Positions 1-9,042 of a DNA stretch of 64,000 nt are shown here, in pieces. The notes under the pieces were generated by a model. It made no database searches. It was not told the DNA's origin and saw only the letters and a list, made by a program, of their open reading frames with translations. Every line of letters begins with the position of its first letter. Within the stretch, counting starts at the first letter, position 1. The position numbers were made by a program, and so were the translations under genes. The stretch is from assembly GCF_001517425.1 (NCBI RefSeq), contig NZ_FBWL01000160.1:35012-99011 (forward strand), in the 5' to 3' direction. Origin of the DNA: Clostridium sp. C105KSO13 (GTDB lineage: Bacteria; Bacillota; Clostridia; Lachnospirales; Lachnospiraceae).

Positions 1-714
1 ATCAATATTTTCCATATTGCAGACAGTAATACAGTTGCCTCTGCCGTCACGCATCACCTCGTATTCAATTTCCTTCCAGCCGGCAATACAGCGCTCCACC
101 AGGACCTGCCCCACCCGAGAAAGCCGCAGCCCGTTTTCCAGAATTTCTATGAGCTGGTTCGGAGTCGCTGCAATGCCGCCGCCGCTTCCGCCAAGAGTAT
201 AGGCCGGACGAAGTACAACAGGATATCCTATTTCAGCCGCAAATGCAAGCCCGTCCTCTACATTTTCCACAACAAGAGAGGGGGCTACAGGTTCCCCGAT
301 TTTTTCCATAGTGGCCTTAAATTCCAGACGATCCTCCGCCTTCTTAATTGTATCTGATGTAGTTCCTATGAGACGGACATCATTGTTCTTAAAAAATCCT
401 TTCTCATCCAGTTCCATTGCCAGATTTAAACCGGCCTGTCCTCCAAGCGTTGGCAGCACACTGTCCGGTTTTTCCTTTTTTATCAGCTGTTCCACTACCT
501 CCACGGTAAGAGGCTCAATATATACTTTATCTGCAATATCCTTATCCGTCATAATTGTGGCCGGGTTTGAATTGAGCAGAACTACCTCAACCCCTTCTTC
601 CTTCAGGGAGCGGCAGGCCTGGGTTCCTGCGTAATCAAATTCTGCTGCCTGACCGATGACAATCGGACCGGATCCAAGGACTAGAACTTTTTTAATACTG
701 TTATCTTTTGGCAT
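1..714 (-). CDS. carB: Carbamoyl-phosphate synthase large subunit, N-terminal part (runs off the window)
   Basis: The first 238 codons of the large subunit are present and the rest lies beyond the left edge. The product makes carbamoyl phosphate from ammonia released by CarA, bicarbonate and two ATP, for pyrimidine and arginine synthesis. The N-terminus shows [13 protein letters not shown], then [10 protein letters not shown] and the ATP-grasp segment [12 protein letters not shown], all typical of CarB. The ATG at 712-714 shares one base with the carA stop (TAATG), so the two subunits are translationally coupled. Confidence 0.96.
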   Translation of the reverse strand, partial: MPKDNSIKKVLVLGSGPIVIGQAAEFDYAGTQACRSLKEEGVEVVLLNSNPATIMTDKDIADKVYIEPLTVEVVEQLIKKEKPDSVLPTLGGQAGLNLAMELDEKGFFKNNDVRLIGTTSDTIKKAEDRLEFKATMEKIGEPVAPSLVVENVEDGLAFAAEIGYPVVLRPAYTLGGSGGGIAATPNQLIEILENGLRLSRVGQVLVERCIAGWKEIEYEVMRDGRGNCITVCNMENID

Positions 715-1796
715 TATTCTGCTCCCTCCATCATATCCATAAATCTGTCAAACAAATAACCCGAATCCTGTGGACCCGGACATGCTTCCGGGTGAAACTG
801 AACGGTAAATATATTTTTTCCTTTATACTCAAGGCCTTCATTCGTCTTGTCATTTACATTCACAAATGCCGGGGCAGCAATATTGGGATTCATGCTCTTA
901 TCATCCACCACATAACCGTGGTTCTGGGAAGATATGTATACCCTGCCTGTCTTCAAGTCCTTAACCGGATGGTTGCCGCCTCTGTGTCCGTACTTTAGCT
1001 TATAGGTGGACGCACCTAAAGCAAGGGCCATCAGCTGATGTCCCAGACAAATTGCAAAAATAGGAATATTCGTTTGATATAGCTTCTTGATTTCTTCGAT
1101 AATAGAAATGCAGCCTGCCGGATCTCCCGGACCGTTGGAAAGCATGATACCGTCAGGATGAGCTGAAATGATTTCTTCTGCAGTTGTATGAGCGGGGTAA
1201 ACGATCACCTCACAGCCCCGTTTATTTAAAGACTTGGCAATATTATTTTTGGCACCTAAATCCAAAAGCGCAACTTTCTTCCCGCTCCCCGACAGTACAT
1301 ATTTCTCACTGCTGGTTGCCTTTGAAACCACATCCCCCATTTGATAAGCTTTCAGTTTTGGAAGGATTTCTTCCAGATTATAGTTCTCATTGGTGGTAAT
1401 CATCCCGTTCATTGTACCCTTTTCCCGCAAAACCTGAGTGAGCGCCCGGGTATCTATATCCGAAATTCCCGGGATACCCTGCTCTATCAAGAAATCTTGA
1501 AGGGTCTTCTCACAGCGGAAATTGCTGGGCAAACGGGACAATTCCCGCACTATGTAACCATCCGGCCAGACCTTCTTTGATTCCATATCCGGTGTGATCC
1601 CGTAATTTCCAATCAGCGGATAAGTCATAACCACAGCCTGCCCCGCGTAAGAAGGATCAGTTAACACCTCCAGATAGCCGGTCATAGAGGTATTAAATAC
1701 AATTTCACTTATCATATCTTTATCTGAACCCATATGCTTCCCTTCAAACACTGTTCCATCTTCCAGTATCAAAAACGCTTTCATATATGCACTCAT
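714..1796 (-). CDS. carA: Carbamoyl-phosphate synthase small subunit (glutamine amidotransferase)
   Basis: This subunit hydrolyses glutamine and channels ammonia to CarB. The length of about 360 residues is normal. The C-terminal class I amidotransferase domain carries the nucleophile in AICLGHQ (Cys near residue 250) and the HPEA motif near the end. The N-terminal half is the CarA-specific domain ([10 protein letters not shown]). Two starts are possible, the ATG at 1796 or MKAF at 1784. The run AAAAGGAAGGA lies just before the first, and spacing does not settle the choice. The gene is the first of a carAB operon. Confidence 0.96.
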   Translation of the reverse strand: MSAYMKAFLILEDGTVFEGKHMGSDKDMISEIVFNTSMTGYLEVLTDPSYAGQAVVMTYPLIGNYGITPDMESKKVWPDGYIVRELSRLPSNFRCEKTLQDFLIEQGIPGISDIDTRALTQVLREKGTMNGMITTNENYNLEEILPKLKAYQMGDVVSKATSSEKYVLSGSGKKVALLDLGAKNNIAKSLNKRGCEVIVYPAHTTAEEIISAHPDGIMLSNGPGDPAGCISIIEEIKKLYQTNIPIFAICLGHQLMALALGASTYKLKYGHRGGNHPVKDLKTGRVYISSQNHGYVVDDKSMNPNIAAPAFVNVNDKTNEGLEYKGKNIFTVQFHPEACPGPQDSGYLFDRFMDMMEGAE

Positions 1797-1842
1797 TCCT
1801 TCCTTTTATGCTGCTTACACAGTACTTGCCTAAATTGTCAAG

Positions 1843-1871
1843 ATTATACTACAAATGAGCACAGAATTCAA
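1843..1871 (-). promoter_or_regulatory. Putative sigma-A promoter of carAB
   Basis: On the minus strand TTGAAT (1871-1866) and TATAAT (1848-1843) are separated by 17 bp. This lies about 45 bp upstream of the carA start. No PyrR-type leader fits in the short 5' UTR. Confidence 0.55.
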
Positions 1872-2115
1872 CAAGTTTTTATAATATATCGAAAGTTGAA
1901 AATACGCAGGCATCCGGTTGTTACCGCCACTTCGAGACAATCGTTCGTTTTCAGCACAGACTCGAACAGGAATCCTATGAATACAACCATCTCGTTATAA
2001 AACCCCTGGAAATATGCGTTTTCCAGCAGCATTCATGATGCGGTTAATTCTTTCCTTCTCATACCCATAAGCTAAAACGGTCTCATTCCTTTAGATATTA
2101 TAACGTACCCTTTTC
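1872..2115. other. Non-coding gap between carAB and the ABC exporter genes
   Basis: I see no gene here. The only structure is a short hairpin, CTGGAAA (2006-2012) and TTTCCAG (2020-2026). On the minus strand it is followed by GGGTTTTAT, so it may be a weak terminator for the ABC ATPase gene that ends at 2116. Confidence 0.4.
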
Positions 2116-2877
2116 TTATAATACTTCCATCTTCTCCAATATCCGCTGATAAAAGGACTCATCTGTTTCGTTCTTTTTTAATGTTTCCAGTATGACTCCG
2201 TCTTTCAGTAATATAATCTTCTCACAGCGTGACGCCATCTTGGGATCATGGGTCACCATAACAACTGTCTTCTCATATTCCTGATTGATTCTCAGCAGTG
2301 CATCTATCACTATCTTTCCTGACTTTGTGTCCAGATTTCCCGTAGGTTCATCTGCCAGTATCAAATCCGGATTGTTGATGAGTGCACGGCAGATTGCCAC
2401 TCTTTGTTTTTCTCCGCCTGACAGCTCATAGGGATCCTTTTCGAGTAATGTATCAATCTGGAACTGCTCTGCCATTCGTTTGGTTCTTTCAGCCATTGTC
2501 TCTGATTTTTCCTTATCCAATATCAAGGGGAGCATAATGTTTTCCTTTACGGACAGACTATCCATCAGATAGAAGTCCTGAAACACAAACCCTATCTGCT
2601 TTCTTCTAATATCGGCAAGCTCATCTGAATGAAGGCCCTCTGTATCTTTTCCCATAAACTTCAAAGTGCCGTCTGTCTGCCTGTCAATTAAACCAAGCAC
2701 CTTCAGTAAGGTTGTCTTGCCACACCCGGATTTTCCCATAATCCCGAGGAAATCCCCATTCTCCACCTGGAAGCTGATGCCTTTCAATACCTTGATATCG
2801 TCCCTCTCTCCATTCGAAGATTGCTTCTCATAATTTCTTATTAGCTCATTTACCTCCAGCACCTCTGTTTCTCTCAT
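2116..2877 (-). CDS. ABC transporter ATP-binding protein (MacB/BceA/LolD type)
   Basis: A roughly 253-residue nucleotide-binding subunit that powers the FtsX-type permease encoded just upstream. It has Walker A GKSGCGKT, signature LSGGEKQR and Walker [10 protein letters not shown] followed by NLD. The open frame extends upstream to 2928, but the start is placed at 2877. There GGAGG sits 8 bases before the ATG, and the ATG overlaps the permease stop (ATGA). The substrate is unknown. Peptide export or antimicrobial resistance is the usual role of this class. Confidence 0.88.
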   Translation of the reverse strand: MRETEVLEVNELIRNYEKQSSNGERDDIKVLKGISFQVENGDFLGIMGKSGCGKTTLLKVLGLIDRQTDGTLKFMGKDTEGLHSDELADIRRKQIGFVFQDFYLMDSLSVKENIMLPLILDKEKSETMAERTKRMAEQFQIDTLLEKDPYELSGGEKQRVAICRALINNPDLILADEPTGNLDTKSGKIVIDALLRINQEYEKTVVMVTHDPKMASRCEKIILLKDGVILETLKKNETDESFYQRILEKMEVL

Positions 2878-5471
2878 TCCGCCTGCCTCCATATCCATTT
2901 TTTCATCTGAAAGTACCAGAATATCCATATTCCCAGATAAATAAAATACACAATCATGCCTGTGTGTATAAACATACTCACCTCTGCGGCACTATAAAGT
3001 CTTGCCTTCACTGTGAGTGCTGCAAACACTGCTCCCCCGCAGGTTCCAATCAGTAGAGGGAACGCCACAAACGGTTTCATCTGCCCTGCCAGTGCACGCT
3101 TTATTTCTTTTTCCCTCATGCCAAGCTTTTTCAGGAAAGTGTTCTGCCAGCTTATTTCCTTTATTTCAGACTCCAGCTTCACATAATATTGGAACAATCC
3201 CATAACAGTCAGTAAGAGTACCGTAAACAGGTATACCAGCTTCCTGAAAAATATTTCCGTTCCGGTATCCACCATCATCTGCTGTTTCCCGTAGAATTGA
3301 TGAATGGATTCATCCCACTCTCTGTCATACGCATATTTCTTTTCCAGGTACTGCATACTTTTAAGCAGGCCGGCATATTCCTTTTCCGGCACAGAAAAGC
3401 AAATTAAATTGGTCGGACCCTCCGTCATATTGGAAGTATGACTTGCTGTATAGGTTTTCCATTCATCCCAGGAAGCATTCTCCCGCTCACTCCACTGCTT
3501 GCCATTATAGGAAGTAATTTTATGATACTCCTGTTCAAAATAAGCGTCATTAAAGACAATCAGACTATCCTCCATCCCCTGATGAAATGCACCGGTCAAT
3601 ATATCCCGTTCCTCACTTTTCACCTTCCAGATTGGGAAAACATTGTCTATATCATCTGTATTATAAAATGTAAGGGGTTGTCCAATTCTCAATCTCTTTT
3701 CAAGCCTGGCCGTATCCCAGTCAATGGTATGGGCTTTCACAGACAGATCCTGCTGATATACTACATGTATCTCTGGACCGGACAAATTCAGATCTTTCGG
3801 AACCTCTCCCACAGCCTCCTTCAGATCCCGGTAGGTTGATTCAGAAATAGCTATATGCTGCCCCTGAGGCCATTGGATTGGCCGTGCTGGTCCCCAGGAT
3901 TTCAATTTGTCGCTCCCGTACACGGAAGTCATACGAAACATAGGATACACTTCTTCTTTCGCATTATGCTTCCCCGCTATATCCGCAAGGGTTTCCGTGT
4001 CCGCATCATAAGCGGTACAGACAATATCGTAGGGATATAGATCTGCTGTATTCTGTTTCACAAAAGCTCCTGTGAGCTGCACAGCAAATACAGCCAATAT
4101 AAAAAATTGGATTACGGATAGATAAAACAAATTCAAAAAACTCTTCTTATACCTGTAGTAAAAGGGACGGCTGGAAATCAATTTCTTATTGTATCGGTTC
4201 CTGTCTCTTTCTAACCTGTTCAAATAAAGTATTATACCTCCGGCCAAAAGAAATAAAATCCCCAGCACACTGAAAATATGGATATACATACTTTCTGCCC
4301 AACTTCTTAAAGAGTACCACAATATTCCCATAGCAGCAAATGCAATACCGATGCCAATGAGCAGCGGGGCATACTTCCTGCTGCGCTTTTCTCTTTGTAC
4401 TTCTGCATTCATGTCCGTAGAACGGGCAAGACTCAATATATTCTCCTGATTTAAGCCCAGTGCCAGAATCAGGGCAGTCAGATATCCCGCTATGCCAAGA
4501 CCAATTGCTTTGCCGCTGACTACAGAGCCAAGCACAGTTTTCACTCCATTATGAAAAAGACTGGTCTGCCAGATTTCCTTGATAAGATAAGATATGCTGC
4601 CTCCAAGTACCAATCCGGCTGCACCCGACAATAAAGCATTTATCCCAAATACAATAGCAGACATCAGATAAACTGTGCTGCTGCGCATCCCAAGAATCGT
4701 AAACAGACGAATGGACTTTTTCTGCTCCCGGATATAGCAGGAAACAATCATCGTCAGCATCAGAATCAGAAGAACAAACATCAAAATCCCTGCGTGCAGA
4801 AAAATCTTCACAAGCCCATTTCCGAACAGAATGTCTTCTTTTTCGTGAACGCCTGTAAACAGGCTGTACATTGTCAGCATGATATAGATGCAGGCTGATG
4901 AAAGAACTCCGCCTGCCTGCAGGATTCTCTTACCATACTTTCCGTAAGTATCATTCTTTCGAACGATTCTAAAAAACTCTGCCGGATACCTTCCTGGGAA
5001 GTAGCGCACCCTTCTTTTCTCTTCCTTCTCTTCCCGCTCCCGTGTTTTCTGCTCCTCATAGGCTGCATTGATTACATCCCGCTCCTCCAGCCAGCGTCCA
5101 CCCATATAATCAACAACAGTCAATAGGACATTTATCAGCAACCAGGGTTGAAGTGAGATATACATAGGCAAAACATATCCCAGCAATCCTGCCATTGGCA
5201 GAAATGTAAAGACCCGTTGATTTTTCTTCTTGATAAGCCAGAGAGAGCGGATCAAATAAAGAGTACTAATGGCAAAAGCGGGAATTAATAAATACAGACT
5301 TATGCTCTCTTCTCCACTTTTGAACATAGAGCCTCCTTCTCGGAGGTTAAAAATTATATCCCATGTAGAATAATACCCGTCAAATATTTCATATTTTTCG
5401 AAAAAAACACTTAAAAAAATTAAAAACCCAACGACAATCCTGAAACGCCGTGCCTTTTGTTCTGCCTTCAT
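2874..5471 (-). CDS. FtsX-like ABC transporter permease, large
   Basis: A membrane protein of about 865 residues, partner of the ATPase at 2116-2877. Hydrophobic segments cluster near the N-terminus, in the middle (several helices around residues 200-350 and 370-470) and at the C-terminus. A large, probably extracytoplasmic domain lies at about 470-740. The start is MKAEQK at 5471, preceded by GGGG; the open frame itself runs to 5495. No two-component genes adjoin it, unlike the two related modules at 42-53 kb. Function beyond export is not evident. Confidence 0.78.
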   Translation of the reverse strand: MKAEQKARRFRIVVGFLIFLSVFFEKYEIFDGYYSTWDIIFNLREGGSMFKSGEESISLYLLIPAFAISTLYLIRSLWLIKKKNQRVFTFLPMAGLLGYVLPMYISLQPWLLINVLLTVVDYMGGRWLEERDVINAAYEEQKTREREEKEEKRRVRYFPGRYPAEFFRIVRKNDTYGKYGKRILQAGGVLSSACIYIMLTMYSLFTGVHEKEDILFGNGLVKIFLHAGILMFVLLILMLTMIVSCYIREQKKSIRLFTILGMRSSTVYLMSAIVFGINALLSGAAGLVLGGSISYLIKEIWQTSLFHNGVKTVLGSVVSGKAIGLGIAGYLTALILALGLNQENILSLARSTDMNAEVQREKRSRKYAPLLIGIGIAFAAMGILWYSLRSWAESMYIHIFSVLGILFLLAGGIILYLNRLERDRNRYNKKLISSRPFYYRYKKSFLNLFYLSVIQFFILAVFAVQLTGAFVKQNTADLYPYDIVCTAYDADTETLADIAGKHNAKEEVYPMFRMTSVYGSDKLKSWGPARPIQWPQGQHIAISESTYRDLKEAVGEVPKDLNLSGPEIHVVYQQDLSVKAHTIDWDTARLEKRLRIGQPLTFYNTDDIDNVFPIWKVKSEERDILTGAFHQGMEDSLIVFNDAYFEQEYHKITSYNGKQWSERENASWDEWKTYTASHTSNMTEGPTNLICFSVPEKEYAGLLKSMQYLEKKYAYDREWDESIHQFYGKQQMMVDTGTEIFFRKLVYLFTVLLLTVMGLFQYYVKLESEIKEISWQNTFLKKLGMREKEIKRALAGQMKPFVAFPLLIGTCGGAVFAALTVKARLYSAAEVSMFIHTGMIVYFIYLGIWIFWYFQMKKWIWRQAE

Positions 5472-5577
5472 TTTTCCCCATTCCTGGCAGCACAATGCCC
5501 CTTTTCAATAGGATCAATCCTGCTAAAATTCCTATAAAAAAGGAGCCTTGCTTTTTACCGCCTGTTAAACTTAAATA

Positions 5578-5829
5578 CTATACCGATCTGCCAGTCCTCT
5601 GTTTCTTTTTATCCGGATTTATAATTCTGGCCGAAATACACAGTACCATAACCAATAAAAGTATCGTAATCATGCCTGCTATTACAAACGTAGGAATCAC
5701 TCTTTGCCCCGGCATTTGTGGAATTCCGGACCATGCAGCTGCAGCTAGAAAAACCCCAAATAAAGTGAGCAAACCATATATCCATCTCATAAGGACTGCA
5801 TGCGTACTTCTCTTCTTGTCATCAGACAT
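5578..5829 (-). CDS. Small two-helix membrane protein, unknown function
   Basis: An 83-residue protein with a charged N-terminus (MSDDKKRS), two hydrophobic helices (about 15-33 and 49-67) and a basic tail (PDKKKQR). A strong GGAGGTGGAG site precedes the ATG. It lies about 100 bp upstream of the FtsX permease and may belong to the same transcript. A TATAAT lies about 55 bp upstream, without a clear -35. I do not recognise the family. Confidence 0.6.
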   Translation of the reverse strand: MSDDKKRSTHAVLMRWIYGLLTLFGVFLAAAAWSGIPQMPGQRVIPTFVIAGMITILLLVMVLCISARIINPDKKKQRTGRSV

Positions 5830-6047
5830 TTCTCCACCTCCAAACTTGTAAGTGTTTCGAGTTAACTTCTATAGGATAATTATACTCTAAAACTCTGATT
5901 TGCATAGTAAATTACGCAGTTTTTGAAAAATATATATTTGACACTGCTTGAAAGCGGTAGGCGGCTGGTCCTTCTTCAGAGGGACTGAACCCTCTGATTA
6001 CATAGAACTCTCCGAAAGGGGAAATCTGAGAAAGGAGGGCCACTTTT

Positions 6048-6350
6048 ATGCGTGATTTTGACTTTATTTTAATGTTCTTTCTTTTTCTACTGGTAATTCC
6101 AGAAAATGGTAATCTTATCCATCACGTCATCTTCCACATAAGTATACTGCACTGTCTCCAACTCATAGTGCTCCAGCAGATTCTGGGCTGCATTCTGCAC
6201 CAGACCGTTAAGGATACCGTCGTGGGCCTGCTGATACAGTGTGTCACTGGCAAATTTGCATGTGAAGGAGCTCTCCTTTTTATAGATAGTCTGGTTCATA
6301 TCCTCGAGAAGCTGTTCCGGATGAAATTCTTCGTAATACATACCGTTTAA
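6048..6350 (+). other. Possible small hydrophobic peptide ORF with leader, type I toxin-like or decayed
   Basis: A strong AAAGGAGG lies 12 bases before an ATG that opens with a hydrophobic stretch (FILMFFLFLLVIP). The preceding 100 bp hold a small hairpin (AGAGGG with CCCTCT) and purine-rich sequence. After about 13 codons the frame runs antisense into the 3' end of the transglutaminase gene. Either the true peptide is short and read-through is accidental, or a small gene was truncated here. Coding is not demonstrated. Confidence 0.25.
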
Positions 6351-7319
6351 TTTATAGTAATTTAGATCCATAGAACTGCAGGCCGGATAGCTGACTTCTG
6401 TGTCCATGGTATGATTTTTCAAAATCTCCGCGTCACTGCAGCAGAGGTAATCGTAATTGGTGCTTTTATCAGGTATATTTTCCCCGCTCTCGGCCTCAAG
6501 AAACACAGGATCTCCAAAGGTAACATCCATCTGATAATACTGCCCGCCGCATTTCACGATATTCCATGCATGTGCTCCCTGTTCCGGAATCGTTCCGGTC
6601 ACGTAAATGCATTCTATACCCAGCTTTTGCAGAAGGTACTGGGCTGCACGGGAATAGCCGGCACACACAGAAGATTTTCCCACAAGGGCGCTGTAAATAT
6701 TCTGATTGTCCGGGGCTTCCAGATTGTAGCCTACCGTATCCACAAGATACTCAAAAATATATCTTACCTTATCATACTCTGTCATTTCACCGGTGATTCC
6801 GGATAGGCAGTCGTTTACTGCTTTATCTATCCGCGATTGTCTCTGTTTCTTTTCCTCCCCCGTATACAGGTACACCGGCTGGATTTCCGAATAGTCCGCA
6901 TAGCTTGTCATTTGCATTTCACCGCCGCACCAAAACAGCTCCGGTCTGTCGCAAAAAATGAAACTGCTGACTTTCTTGAGAGTCTCCACATTCGACGAAT
7001 GCACATATATGGAGTCTGAAGATTCCAATATTCCCTGATAAATTTCAGTATAAAGCTTCTGCTCCTCATTGGTCAGCTGCTGATAATAATACCCGCCTGT
7101 CATGACATCATCGGGTACTTTGATTTCTTCAAAGGGTACGCTCTCTTCATGTCCCGCCTGCAGCTTCACAGTCTCAACAACCTCTTTTGCGGATATAAAT
7201 ATTCCGGGAAACTGTTTTAACGCTGCTGTTCCCATACCTGATAAAATGCAGATTATAAGTAAAGCTCCAAGGAATGTCAGCATTTCTTTTCTTTTTCGTC
7301 TTTTTCTTCTATTCGCCAT
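6087..7319 (-). CDS. Membrane-anchored transglutaminase-like cysteine protease family protein
   Basis: A 410-residue protein with a very basic N-terminus (RRKRRKRK) followed by one hydrophobic helix (about 13-33), so probably anchored with its body outside the cell. The transglutaminase-like core around residues 210-280 has the catalytic triad context: Cys in SVCAGYSRAAQYLL, His in AHAWNIV and Asp in MDVTFGDP. Members of this superfamily are usually peptidases or cell-wall acting proteins in clostridia. The substrate is unknown. It is transcribed alone; the next gene upstream is divergent. Confidence 0.8.
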   Translation of the reverse strand: MANRRKRRKRKEMLTFLGALLIICILSGMGTAALKQFPGIFISAKEVVETVKLQAGHEESVPFEEIKVPDDVMTGGYYYQQLTNEEQKLYTEIYQGILESSDSIYVHSSNVETLKKVSSFIFCDRPELFWCGGEMQMTSYADYSEIQPVYLYTGEEKKQRQSRIDKAVNDCLSGITGEMTEYDKVRYIFEYLVDTVGYNLEAPDNQNIYSALVGKSSVCAGYSRAAQYLLQKLGIECIYVTGTIPEQGAHAWNIVKCGGQYYQMDVTFGDPVFLEAESGENIPDKSTNYDYLCCSDAEILKNHTMDTEVSYPACSSMDLNYYKLNGMYYEEFHPEQLLEDMNQTIYKKESSFTCKFASDTLYQQAHDGILNGLVQNAAQNLLEHYELETVQYTYVEDDVMDKITIFWNYQ

Positions 7320-7390
7320 TTTTCGTCCTTTTCTTTCCCGTTATGCACAATTATGTGTTATGATATTAATGCGTTGTTTTTTGACATTCA

Positions 7391-7422
7391 GCAAAATATC
7401 AATGAGATAGTGCACTAGGCAG
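7391..7422 (+). repeat. 32-bp dispersed repeat, copy 1
   Basis: This segment matches 12877-12908 at 29 of 32 positions (core AATATCAATGAGA then AGTGCACTAG). It directly precedes the ribosome binding site of the small zinc-ribbon gene. Only one arm is present here, whereas the other copy is part of an inverted repeat. Confidence 0.7.
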
Positions 7423-7436
7423 GGAGGGTGATGCAA

Positions 7437-7613
7437 ATGATGCATGTATTTTATTGCATAAAATGTAAAAGGTACCGCTTTACCAATAACCAGTCAAACG
7501 CATTTTGCTGCGGTCAGGCAATGTATCTTGTAGATGTCGCATTTACGGAATTTGTTCAAATGAATAAAGAAGAAAGGGAGAATTACCTTAAAATTTACTC
7601 CCTGGCTGAGTAA
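7437..7613 (+). CDS. Small zinc-ribbon-like protein
   Basis: About 58 residues with a CxxC pair (CIKC) followed 13 residues later by CCG, which suggests a single metal site. The rest is polar. GGGAGGG at 7422-7428 is 8 bases before the ATG at 7437. In-frame GTG and ATG codons upstream (7428, 7431) lie too close to that site. It stands alone between divergent and convergent neighbours and ends before a strong hairpin. I do not recognise the family; a small regulator or chaperone-like ribbon protein is possible. Confidence 0.65.
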   Translation: MMHVFYCIKCKRYRFTNNQSNAFCCGQAMYLVDVAFTEFVQMNKEERENYLKIYSLAE

Positions 7614-7622
7614 ACGCACAGG

Positions 7623-7656
7623 GAGGCCGCCACATCAGTGTTCATGTGGCAGCCTC
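7623..7656. terminator. Bidirectional hairpin terminator
   Basis: GAGGCcGCCACAT (7623-7635) pairs with ATGTGGCaGCCTC (7644-7656), with one mismatch and an 8-base loop. It lies between the convergent zinc-ribbon gene and the SpoIID-like gene. No long T-run follows. Confidence 0.6.
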
Positions 7657-7696
7657 GTCAACAATATACCAACATCCCTCTGACTGCTATCAGTTT

Positions 7697-8953
7697 TTAA
7701 GCCAACTCTGCTATTCTGGATACAGCAACATATATCTCGGATATTTTATACCATGTACTGTAGTCTACCGTCCCTGACTGGGGCAATCCAAAAATAGACT
7801 GAAATACTCTTACAGCATCTGCCGTTGCCGGTCCGTATACCCCATCCGCAGTTACTCTGGGGATCGCGGGATACGCCCCAGCTATAGTATTAAGCTGCTC
7901 CTGTATCTGTCTTACTTTGTCTCCGCTGGCTCCATTTTCCAGCAAATATCCCGGCCAGGAGGACGGAACCCCCGATACTTCCGGCGCTAAGTTGATATAC
8001 ATATCATCTCCGTAAAAATGACGCAGTATCTCAATCGCTGAATATCCCTCCTCACCGAGAGACATGGAACCCCACTGTGTAAGCCAGCCGGGGCAGGTTA
8101 CACGGCGCCCGTCACAGTATTGTGTCAGGATAGGCTGCCTGACATTTGGCCTGGACAAATAGTTTGCGAATACCTCATCCACAATCAGCGAAATCGTATT
8201 GAAATAATTTCTTCCGGACATCCACTTGTGGTCGAATGCCGTGGAGGATGTAATTGTAAAGTTGTATCCTTTGTTGCGATACCACTCAGTGTAAACACGA
8301 TTCAATGTAAAGGACATAATCGCCAGGACATTTGCCCGTATACTATTTTCCGGCCAGGTGGCATAGACTTCACTGGAAGCTACATTTTTAATGTAATCTC
8401 TATATCTCACATAGTAGTTCTGTGCGGTAGTATCCGAAGGTACACCGTCATGCACAACGATAAATTCCGGCACCACAACTCTGCTCAACACAATTTCACC
8501 AGTTTCATTTACGGGCTTTATCTCGTCCTCCGGGATCTTCGGTGGGTATTCCTCATACAAGGTGTGCCCCGGTATCACAAAAATTTCTGGGTTTTCATTT
8601 TCCGGACGCATACTTATGTTCTGAAGTGCCGTCACATTCGCCAGAATCTGTGCACCTGATATACTTATAGGTTCGAAGCCAGGAGCCGTGATATTCAATG
8701 TATATTCCGAATAAGGCTGCTCCTCCACTGTAGGGTCAAGGCTGTACTCCACAGGAGGTGTGTTAAGCTCCAGTGTTTCCGTCTGTCCGGAAGAATCTGT
8801 TGAAACCTGTTCCAGTGTGCTGTCCGGATCGCCTGTGTAAGATATGGCTACTGTTGCATCTGAAATGGGAAAAGATGTGCTTTCCGATGTTACATTTACC
8901 TGCAGCTTTCCCTTGTCAACAGCATTTTCCTGCATCGCTTTTAAAGCATTCAT
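7697..8953 (-). CDS. SpoIID-like protein with C-terminal peptidoglycan-binding domain
   Basis: About 418 residues. The N-terminal third looks like a beta-sandwich (carboxypeptidase-regulatory-like, with VNVTSESTSFPISDA). The centre (WPENSIRANVLAIMSFTLNR, then CDGRRV and EEGYSAIEILRHFYGDD) resembles divergent SpoIID/LytB amidase-enhancer domains. The C-terminus (GASGDKVRQIQEQLN to DGVYGPATADAVRVFQ) is a PG_binding_1 repeat. The start is taken at 8953, where GAGG lies 6 bases before the ATG; the frame extends to 8977. No signal peptide is visible, so a cytoplasmic or spore-compartment location is possible. The SpoIID assignment is an inference from pattern. Confidence 0.65.
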   Translation of the reverse strand: MNALKAMQENAVDKGKLQVNVTSESTSFPISDATVAISYTGDPDSTLEQVSTDSSGQTETLELNTPPVEYSLDPTVEEQPYSEYTLNITAPGFEPISISGAQILANVTALQNISMRPENENPEIFVIPGHTLYEEYPPKIPEDEIKPVNETGEIVLSRVVVPEFIVVHDGVPSDTTAQNYYVRYRDYIKNVASSEVYATWPENSIRANVLAIMSFTLNRVYTEWYRNKGYNFTITSSTAFDHKWMSGRNYFNTISLIVDEVFANYLSRPNVRQPILTQYCDGRRVTCPGWLTQWGSMSLGEEGYSAIEILRHFYGDDMYINLAPEVSGVPSSWPGYLLENGASGDKVRQIQEQLNTIAGAYPAIPRVTADGVYGPATADAVRVFQSIFGLPQSGTVDYSTWYKISEIYVAVSRIAELA

Positions 8954-9042
8954 TGCTTTCCTCACAAATAGAATCATCTCTATTATATATATGCGGGATT
9001 CTAAAAAAAGTGCAGAAAACTTTACTCTGTGTGCCCCAACTT

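Noticed and set aside
8120..8659. 179-codon plus-strand open frame inside the SpoIID-like gene
   Set aside because: It is antisense to a convincing protein, with no ribosome site and atypical composition.
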